A stretch of DNA of 11,998 nucleotides, taken from assembly GCA_964467615.1 (NCBI GenBank), contig CAYXRK010000153.1:1-11998 (forward strand), written 5' to 3'. Shown here piece after piece: positions 7,316 through 11,998 of the stretch. Position numbers and translations under genes: made by a program. Within the stretch, counting starts at the first letter, position 1. Each line of letters starts with the position of its first letter. The DNA comes from CAYXRK01 sp964467615. Its GTDB lineage: Bacteria > Hydrogenedentota > Hydrogenedentia > Hydrogenedentales > GCA-2746185. Under the pieces are notes generated by a model. It was not told the DNA's origin. It ran no database searches and saw only the letters and a list, made by a program, of their open reading frames with translations.

Positions 7316-7423
7316 GGCAGCCGAGGGCGGCTACCCCACATGCGCTTGGAGTATGGAAGGCCCTTCGGAGCGGTGGTATACGGTTCGCCCGGATCGTGTG
7401 GGGCAGCCGCCCCCGGCTGCCCC
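7316..7423. repeat. GC-rich long inverted repeat (REP/MITE-like)
   Basis: A 25-nt arm at 7316-7340 is the reverse complement of 7397-7421 at 23 of 25 positions. Both differences are G-to-A and still allow G-U pairing in RNA. The right arm is itself a perfect 10-bp hairpin, GGGGCAGCCG (7400-7409) against CGGCTGCCCC (7414-7423) with a CCCC loop; the left arm holds a decayed version with one mismatch. It occupies the TPR/oxidoreductase gap and lacks a U-tract on either strand. It may be an interspersed palindrome, a bidirectional mRNA-end stabiliser or a small non-autonomous element. Confidence 0.6.
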
Positions 7424-7443
7424 GCCCCCGTTGTGTTCGCCCA

Positions 7444-7452
7444 TGCTATAGT
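7444..7452 (+). promoter_or_regulatory. Extended -10 promoter of the oxidoreductase gene
   Basis: TGC followed by TATAGT (7447-7452) is an extended -10; no recognisable -35 lies 17 nt upstream, where the DNA is C-rich from the inverted repeat. The start site would be about 7459, giving a leader of about 22 nt that carries the ribosome site AGGAG (7469-7473), 7 nt before the ATG at 7481. Confidence 0.5.
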
Positions 7453-7480
7453 GGATGGGCCAACTCTTAGGAGAAGAACG

Positions 7481-8761
7481 ATGAACGTATCACGCAGACA
7501 CTTCATGGGCGTTTCCGCCGCACTCGTCGCCGGTGCAATGGCCTCGGGCCGCGCGTTTGGCGCGAACAACCGCATCCGGGTTTGCGTTGCCGGGTGCAAC
7601 GGACGCGGCGGCAGCCACATCGAAGGCTTCGGCGCGATCAAGGATTGCGAAATCGCCGCCCTTTGCGATCCCGACTCGAAGGTCCTCGAGCGCCGCTCCG
7701 CCGAAGTCCAGAAAAAATTCGGCTACACGCCAAAGACCTACCGCGACATTCGCGAGGCCCTCGCAGACGACTCGATAAACGCCGTCAGCATCGCCACGCC
7801 AAACCATTGGCACAGCCTCATGGCCATCTGGGCCGTCCAAGCCGGCAAAGACGTCTACGTCGAGAAACCGCTGAGCCACAACGTGTGGGAAGGCCGTCAA
7901 CTGGCCGCGCTCGCGGACAAGTCCGAGCACATCGTCATGCACGGCACGCAGGGCCGTTCGAGCGCCCGCTGGATGCGCGACATCAAGCTCATCCACGACG
8001 GCTTCATCGGCAAGCTCCACCTCGCCAAAGGCTTCACCTACAAAACCGGCGGCCGCCGCGACCTCGGCAAACCCGCAAACTCGCCCGCGCCCGCTAATCT
8101 CGATTGGGGCATCTGGCAAGGTCCGGCGCAAGAGCGCGAATTCAACGCGAACTACGTCCATTACAACTGGCATTGGTTCTGGGAGTATGGCAACGGCGAA
8201 ACCGGCAACCAAGGCGTCCATCAAATGGACCTCTGCGCCTGGGCCGTCAACCGCGGCCTCCCCGTAAAGGTGTTCAGCGCCGGCGGACGCTACCACTGGA
8301 ACGACAACGCCGAAACCCCGAACACGCAAATGTCCACGTTCATCTACGACGACGGCACGATGATGGAATTCGAAATCCGGAACATCGGCTCCTACCGGGA
8401 AGAAGGCGGCCTCACCACGGGCAACACCTTCCATTGCGCCAACGGCTACTACGTCGAGGAGAAAGGTTTCTTCGACTATGAAGGCAAGCCCATCGCCGTG
8501 GACACCGAAATGCCGGAAACCAAGGGCAATTGGGAAAATTTTATCGAGGCCGTCCGCACGCGCGACAAACGCTGGATTCACGGCACGGCGCTTGAGGGCC
8601 ACGTCTCGGCGGCGCACTGCCACCTCGCCAACACGGCGTACCGCCTCGGCCGCGCACTCACCTTCGACCCGAAGGCCGAACGCTTCACGGGCGACGACGA
8701 AGCCAACGCCTTCCTCAAGCGCAACTACCGAAAGGACTTCGAGGTGCCGTCGCTCGCGTAG
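7481..8761 (+). CDS. Tat-exported Gfo/Idh/MocA family oxidoreductase
   Basis: The 426-residue enzyme belongs to the NAD(P)-dependent sugar and polyol oxidoreductases. Although the frame is open back to 7202, the start at 7481 is clear: AGGAG precedes it and the protein then begins with a twin-arginine signal (SRRHFMG at 4-10, hydrophobic run, GRAFGAN). The nucleotide-binding Rossmann motif is IRVCVAGCNGRG (32-43). The catalytic-lysine motif EKP is at 128-130 and the second signature, GNQGVHQMD, at 232-240 with H237 and D240, so the active site looks complete. Members with a Tat signal are usually folded with cofactor in the cytoplasm and then exported; they are abundant in Planctomycetes and related phyla. 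The substrate cannot be told from sequence. The gene is monocistronic, with no clear terminator before the toxin module 57 nt downstream. Confidence 0.9.
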   Translation: MNVSRRHFMGVSAALVAGAMASGRAFGANNRIRVCVAGCNGRGGSHIEGFGAIKDCEIAALCDPDSKVLERRSAEVQKKFGYTPKTYRDIREALADDSINAVSIATPNHWHSLMAIWAVQAGKDVYVEKPLSHNVWEGRQLAALADKSEHIVMHGTQGRSSARWMRDIKLIHDGFIGKLHLAKGFTYKTGGRRDLGKPANSPAPANLDWGIWQGPAQEREFNANYVHYNWHWFWEYGNGETGNQGVHQMDLCAWAVNRGLPVKVFSAGGRYHWNDNAETPNTQMSTFIYDDGTMMEFEIRNIGSYREEGGLTTGNTFHCANGYYVEEKGFFDYEGKPIAVDTEMPETKGNWENFIEAVRTRDKRWIHGTALEGHVSAAHCHLANTAYRLGRALTFDPKAERFTGDDEANAFLKRNYRKDFEVPSLA

Positions 8762-8802
8762 GGTGGGTCATCACCGAGACCAGACTAAGGTTGCGGAAGT
8801 GA

Positions 8803-8811
8803 TGCTACAAT
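8803..8811 (+). promoter_or_regulatory. Extended -10 promoter of the toxin-antitoxin module
   Basis: TGC followed by TACAAT (8806-8811) matches the extended -10 consensus. Its predicted start, about 8818, falls next to the toxin ATG at 8819, and there is no Shine-Dalgarno sequence before that ATG. The toxin message may therefore be leaderless. No -35 is evident. Confidence 0.45.
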
Positions 8812-8818
8812 CGCGTCC

Positions 8819-9091
8819 ATGATATTCGAATGGGACCCAGGGAAAGCTCGATCCAATTTACGAAAACACAGGGTCTCCTTCCAGGAAGCGATGACGGTAT
8901 TGCGTGATCCGATGGCGGCGACAAACTTCGATCCAGACCATTCATTGGCCGAACAACGACTTGTCACGTTCGGTATATCGTCACGGGGACGTTTGCTTGT
9001 CGTGGCGCATACTGAGACCGATGATATGATCCGGATCATAAGTGCCCGCCTTGCGAGCAGAATGGAGCGCGGTATCTATGAAGAAGGGTAG
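8819..9091 (+). CDS. brnT: BrnT-family toxin (ribonuclease)
   Basis: The 90-residue product matches the BrnT pattern throughout: FEWDPGKARSNLRKH at 3-17, VSFQEA at 19-24, the DP at 30-31, DPDHS at 38-42, a central strand RGRLLVVAHTE and RIISAR at 72-77 with the ERGIYEE tail. BrnT toxins have a RelE-like fold and act as mRNA-cleaving ribonucleases that slow translation until the antitoxin masks them. The length is normal and nothing looks broken. The gene is toxin-first, overlaps the antitoxin by 14 nt (ATG at 9078 before TAG at 9089) and so is likely translationally coupled. No ribosome site precedes the ATG, consistent with a leaderless transcript from the promoter at 8803. Autoregulation by the complex is usual for the family but no operator is obvious. 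Confidence 0.9.
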   Translation: MIFEWDPGKARSNLRKHRVSFQEAMTVLRDPMAATNFDPDHSLAEQRLVTFGISSRGRLLVVAHTETDDMIRIISARLASRMERGIYEEG

Positions 9092-9335
9092 CAAGGACAT
9101 CAAAGACGAATTGCGCGCGGAATATTCGCGTTCGGATTTTCCGGGGCCGTTCGTGCGCGGGAAGTATGCGAGACGTATCAAGGAGTCGTCGAACGTTGTC
9201 GTGTTGCGCCCGAGAGTTGCGAAGGCGTTTCCGAACGAAGACGCGGTGAACGACGCGCTCGAGTCATTGTTGGAGCTTGCACAGAAGGCGACTGCACCGC
9301 CCGTGCGGCCTCGCAAGAAGGCCTCCGCCCGATAA
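9078..9335 (+). CDS. Putative BrnT-partner antitoxin (not BrnA)
   Basis: I chose the ATG at 9078, which overlaps the toxin end; a frame-open GTG at 9042 would add 12 residues inside the toxin gene and lacks support. GGAG (9064-9067) gives a modest ribosome site. The 85-residue product has an acidic/basic N-terminus, RGKYARR at 27-33, a strand-like NVVVLRP (39-45) and two helices with FPNEDAVNDAL (51-61), ending in a basic tail. From memory this RGKY...NVVVL...FPN..VN.AL layout is found in short antitoxins encoded beside BrnT-like toxins, notably in cyanobacteria, and could be a ribbon-helix-helix-type fold. It lacks the BrnA features I know. The antitoxin role is inferred from position and pattern. 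It converges on the beta-helix gene with a 51-nt gap that has no clear terminator. Confidence 0.72.
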   Translation: MKKGSKDIKDELRAEYSRSDFPGPFVRGKYARRIKESSNVVVLRPRVAKAFPNEDAVNDALESLLELAQKATAPPVRPRKKASAR

Positions 9336-9386
9336 GGCCGAACGGTCCGATGGGTGGGCCCGAGCGCATCGCCGAGCAATCGCCAG

Positions 9387-11507
9387 TCACTTCTGCGCTC
9401 GACCGACCCACTCCGCGTCGCCATACAACCCCGCCGCGGAAACATCAATCGGTTTGAAACCGAGCGCCGTAGCGGGCGATCCGGCCCTGAGCGAGAAATC
9501 TCCGTTACGCGGATCCGCGAACAGCGGATCCGCGATGGTCGAGTGCGCGTCGTGGCCCTTCGCGCGCCACTCCTCGAGACTCCTCCCTGAAAACGCGATC
9601 GCCGCGCCCGATTGATCCCAGTAACAATTGTTGTCCATCGTCCAGTTGTCGTTCTTCCACGTCGAACCGAGCAGTTGTCCGTTGTCGAACAAGACAATGT
9701 TCCGCTCGAACGTAAAACTCGTGTGCTCCTCCTCGCGCGAGCGCACCACCTGCGGCCCCGCCGAGTATGCAAACACGTTGTTTGCCACGCGGTTTTCCTT
9801 CCCGTAGTGCTGGTGAAAGCCGCCCGTCCGCGTCCGATACACGATGTTATTTTCGAGCACCACGTTCGAACTCCCCTCGTCCGTGTACAGGCCCCAACCG
9901 CCGTACAAGTCCGGATGTGAGTTCACGTCGTGCACGACGTTGCCCGACACCGTGGTCCCCGGCGCTATCCCGAGCAGGTACACGCCGCCCATGTCGTTCA
10001 GTTGCCCGAGGCCGATGTGGTGAATTCGGTTGTGGTCGATATGGTTGTCGTGCGCGCTGCTCTCCGCGTATCCCCACGACCACCCCACCGACACACCCGT
10101 GTAACGGAAATGCGAAATGTCGTTGTGCGTCACATCGTTGTACGAACTCCGCCCAATCCACACACCAACGGCCCCGCGAAAAATCCGCCCGCCCTCGTGG
10201 ATGAAGTTGTTGTCGATGACGTTCCGTTCCGCCGCGTCGGCAGGCGTCGCCGGTGATCCGCCCTCGCCGATCCGCACCCCGCCCGCGCCGAGGTCATACA
10301 GCTCCGAATGCCGCAGCGCGTTGTCCTGGCACCCCGCGCGGAACCAAAGCGCGTAGTTTCCTGTGTGACCAATGAAGCAGTGGTCGAACACGCAGTGCCG
10401 CGCGCCAACCGCCTGCACCGCCGCGTCCACACTGAACGCCGCCTGCGCGTCGCTGTGTCCCTGCGGCGCAATCGGAAACTCCGTATAGCGAAACTCGATT
10501 CCTTCAAAGCGCAAATGTTCGACGTATTTCCCGCCCGCAATGTCGCCCTCAAGCGTGATCAATTGCCTCGCCACCGGCGCAACGATCTCGGCATCCGAAA
10601 TCTTCTCGCCCGGAAAAGGCATATACGAAATGCGTCCCGCCGCCGAATCCAAATACCACTCGCCCGGACTATCCAGCGCCTCGCGCACGCGCTCCACGAA
10701 GTACCGCTGGTTCGCCTGCCAATTCCCGAACGCCCACGCCGCCGGCCCCGTGAACTCTGCGATTCCATTCGCGCGATCCAGATTCTTGACGCGCAACTCC
10801 GAAGTCTCCCACGAATGGAACACGACAAAGATGGCGTCCTCGATCGATGCGAACCGATCGAGGTCCTCGGCGCGATAACGAAACGACGTATTGCTTTTGT
10901 CCGGCTTGCCCGTGTCCGCGTTCGGCGTCTCAACAGGCCCCGCCGTGAAAAAGTGGTCCGAGTCCGGAGGGTTGTCGCCCCAAGGGTTAGCCTCGTTGGG
11001 TGTCCGCGCGGGCGTACGCCGTTCCCCATTCACCCAGAGCGCGCCGAAGATCCAGGCCCCGTTCTTGGCCTCGGGAACATCTGCGATCCAAACACCGTTT
11101 TCCTCACGCCAACCCGTGATCACCTTGCCGCCATGAATCACCGGCCGCGCGCCCGGCGCCGCACGGAACAGAATCGGCCCCTCCCCCGTGCCCGAATCCT
11201 CCGGAAGAAACCGTACCGCTTCACGGACGAAATACGCCCCGTCCGCCAGTTCGACTACCGCGCCTTCAGGCAACCCGCCAGCCGCGCGCAACCGGCGCAA
11301 TCGATCTCGCGCGCCCGCCAAATCCGCCAGCGGCCCATCCGCGCGATCGGGCAGCGCGCCTTGCTTCGTCCCGGACCACCCATTATTTCCACTCGGACTG
11401 ATGTATAGCCGCAAGGGTTCAGCAACAGCGGAGACGTGCGCGACAAGGAGCCACGCGAGCAGACACACGCACGGTCTCCGCCGGGCAATCCTGTTTCTAA
11501 CGGACAC
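9387..11507 (-). CDS. Secreted right-handed beta-helix protein, GH141-like
   Basis: The frame is open from 11642, but the start is best placed at the GTG at 11505-11507: GAGGAGG (11513-11519) lies 5 nt before it and the protein then begins with a normal signal peptide (arginine-rich, then CVCLLAWLLVAHVSAVA). The mature protein of about 677 residues opens with LYISPSGNNGWSGT and a DGAYFVREAVRF segment typical of the pectate-lyase-like superfamily. Coils of a right-handed parallel beta-helix run from about 327 to 600, with the N-rich turns NVIDNNFIHEGG, NDVTHNDISH and NHIDHNRIHH. NDMGGVYLLG (504-513) and GLYTDEGS are motifs I associate with GH141 glycosidases (fucosidase/xylanase); the acidic residues D505, D543 and E544 lie there. 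Other polysaccharide-active beta-helix families remain possible. Its probable role is extracellular or periplasmic glycan breakdown. It is a single gene, divergent from an acyl-CoA dehydrogenase. Confidence 0.82.
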   Translation of the reverse strand: MSVRNRIARRRPCVCLLAWLLVAHVSAVAEPLRLYISPSGNNGWSGTKQGALPDRADGPLADLAGARDRLRRLRAAGGLPEGAVVELADGAYFVREAVRFLPEDSGTGEGPILFRAAPGARPVIHGGKVITGWREENGVWIADVPEAKNGAWIFGALWVNGERRTPARTPNEANPWGDNPPDSDHFFTAGPVETPNADTGKPDKSNTSFRYRAEDLDRFASIEDAIFVVFHSWETSELRVKNLDRANGIAEFTGPAAWAFGNWQANQRYFVERVREALDSPGEWYLDSAAGRISYMPFPGEKISDAEIVAPVARQLITLEGDIAGGKYVEHLRFEGIEFRYTEFPIAPQGHSDAQAAFSVDAAVQAVGARHCVFDHCFIGHTGNYALWFRAGCQDNALRHSELYDLGAGGVRIGEGGSPATPADAAERNVIDNNFIHEGGRIFRGAVGVWIGRSSYNDVTHNDISHFRYTGVSVGWSWGYAESSAHDNHIDHNRIHHIGLGQLNDMGGVYLLGIAPGTTVSGNVVHDVNSHPDLYGGWGLYTDEGSSNVVLENNIVYRTRTGGFHQHYGKENRVANNVFAYSAGPQVVRSREEEHTSFTFERNIVLFDNGQLLGSTWKNDNWTMDNNCYWDQSGAAIAFSGRSLEEWRAKGHDAHSTIADPLFADPRNGDFSLRAGSPATALGFKPIDVSAAGLYGDAEWVGRAQK

Positions 11508-11577
11508 TATCGCCTCCTCTCGGCAGTCAATACCGCCAACCCTCGCTACCTCAGGAGTGAGCGAGCAGATCGAGTCG

Positions 11578-11606
11578 ATGGTAGTGGTTAGCAGCGCCCT
11601 GGTCAA
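11578..11606 (-). promoter_or_regulatory. Promoter of the beta-helix gene
   Basis: On the minus strand TTGACC (+ strand 11601-11606) is separated by 17 nt from TACCAT (+ strand 11578-11583). The -35 is 5 of 6 and the -10 is 4 of 6 consensus. Transcription would start at about 11571, with a leader of about 64 nt, which supports the GTG start at 11507 over the longer frame. Confidence 0.5.
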
Positions 11607-11627
11607 CGGCGCGAAATCGTTGCCGAT

Positions 11628-11636
11628 TGCTATACT
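11628..11636 (+). promoter_or_regulatory. Extended -10 promoter of the acyl-CoA dehydrogenase gene
   Basis: TGC followed by TATACT (11631-11636) is a good extended -10 without a visible -35. The start would be about 11643, giving a leader of about 112 nt. It lies about 25 nt beyond the -35 of the divergent beta-helix promoter, so the two promoters could interfere or share a regulator. Confidence 0.45.
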
Positions 11637-11754
11637 GAGCATTCTTCGGAAAGACAGGCTCGTCGATCCGCGCTACAGCCGCCGCGCCGGGAACATTTTA
11701 TCCCAACACCTTCGGCGTACCGCGAATGCGATCGTGATAGGAAAGGCGATATTC

Positions 11755-11998
11755 ATGCAACTCACGCAAGAGCACGAAGAAATTCGGCGGAGCCTCAAGA
11801 AATTCATCGAGAGCGAAATCAATCCTTACGTCGATGAATGGGAAGAAGCCGAAATCTTCCCGGCGCACGAAGTCTTCAAGAAACTCGGCAACCTCGGCAT
11901 GCTCGGCATCACGAAGCCGGTGGAGTACGGCGGTCTCGGCCTCGACTACTCGTATCAAGCAGTGATGGACGAGACGCTCGGCTATTGCAAATGCGGCG
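11755..11998 (+). CDS. Acyl-CoA dehydrogenase, N-terminal part (partial)
   Basis: An open frame starts at ATG 11755 and runs off the right edge (81 codons visible). The sequence (MQLTQEHEEIRRSLKKF, then EINPYVDEWEE, FPAHEVFKKLGNLGMLGI and KPVEYGGLGLDYSY) is the standard helical N-terminal domain of FAD-dependent acyl-CoA dehydrogenases, which catalyse the alpha-beta oxidation step of fatty-acid or amino-acid-derived acyl-CoAs in the cytoplasm. The catalytic base and FAD-binding middle domain lie outside the window, so substrate range cannot be judged. The ribosome site GGAAAGG (11740-11746) is 8 nt before the ATG. Being divergent from the beta-helix gene with about 247 nt between starts, it may begin a separate catabolic operon. 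Confidence 0.88.
   Translation, partial: MQLTQEHEEIRRSLKKFIESEINPYVDEWEEAEIFPAHEVFKKLGNLGMLGITKPVEYGGLGLDYSYQAVMDETLGYCKCG

Noticed and set aside
7202..7480. An N-terminal extension of the oxidoreductase frame overlapping the TPR gene.
   Set aside because: It would bury the Tat signal, runs through the inverted repeat and overlaps the TPR gene; the ATG at 7481 has a good ribosome site.
7490..8623. A 377-codon minus-strand frame opposite the oxidoreductase gene.
   Set aside because: The sense frame has a Tat signal, Rossmann, EKP and HxxD motifs; the antisense is a codon-bias shadow.
10308..11408. A 366-codon plus-strand frame opposite the beta-helix gene, arginine- and histidine-rich.
   Set aside because: The Arg-rich composition is typical of an out-of-frame GC-rich reading; the minus-strand beta-helix protein is clearly the real gene.
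1..11998. CRISPR arrays, tRNA or rRNA genes, insertion sequences.
   Set aside because: I saw no regularly spaced repeats, no tRNA cloverleaf or rRNA segments and no transposase reading frame.

Overview
The window is about 12 kb of GC-rich bacterial DNA with tightly packed genes. The gene content (secreted foldase and M23 peptidase, a Big_2-like surface protein with a C-terminal anchor, a Tat-exported Gfo/Idh/MocA oxidoreductase, a large secreted beta-helix protein) fits a Gram-negative, polysaccharide-using heterotroph of the Planctomycetes/Lentisphaerae/Hydrogenedentes type. That placement is inference from gene style; there is no rRNA or marker gene here.

Layout. 1-3263 (+): the tail of an unknown membrane protein, a parvulin-type (PpiC/SurA-like) exported foldase and a secreted M23 metallopeptidase, closely spaced like an envelope-maintenance operon. 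3264-3823: the only long gene-free stretch. It has two small hairpins, a near-perfect sigma-70 promoter (TTGACA, 17 nt, TATCAT) and a leader of about 345 nt with several strong stems and a 16-codon GTG ORF behind a very strong Shine-Dalgarno sequence. 3824-6343 (+): a secreted Ig-like repeat protein ending in a motif/helix/basic-tail anchor, closed by a textbook UUCG terminator. 6568-7287 (+): a three-helix membrane protein with TPRs. 7316-7423: a GC-rich REP-like inverted repeat. 7481-8761 (+): a Tat-exported Gfo/Idh/MocA oxidoreductase. 8819-9335 (+): a BrnT-type toxin overlapping a non-BrnA antitoxin. 9387-11507 (-): a 706-residue secreted right-handed beta-helix protein, GH141-like. 11755-end (+): the start of an acyl-CoA dehydrogenase, divergent from the beta-helix gene.

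How the parts relate. The first block probably serves outer-envelope protein folding and cell-wall remodelling. The Gfo/Idh/MocA enzyme and the beta-helix protein are both exported and are the kind of pair found in glycan-degrading bacteria, but the toxin-antitoxin module separates them and they lie on opposite strands, so they are not one operon. Three transcription units (oxidoreductase, toxin module, acyl-CoA dehydrogenase) share a tgcTAYANT extended -10 and lack a good -35, unlike the strong promoter of the surface protein.

The most unusual item is the long structured leader of the surface-protein gene. It matches no riboswitch class I can recall, and its stems, internal mini-ORF and possible dispersed-repeat character make it the best candidate for something undescribed.
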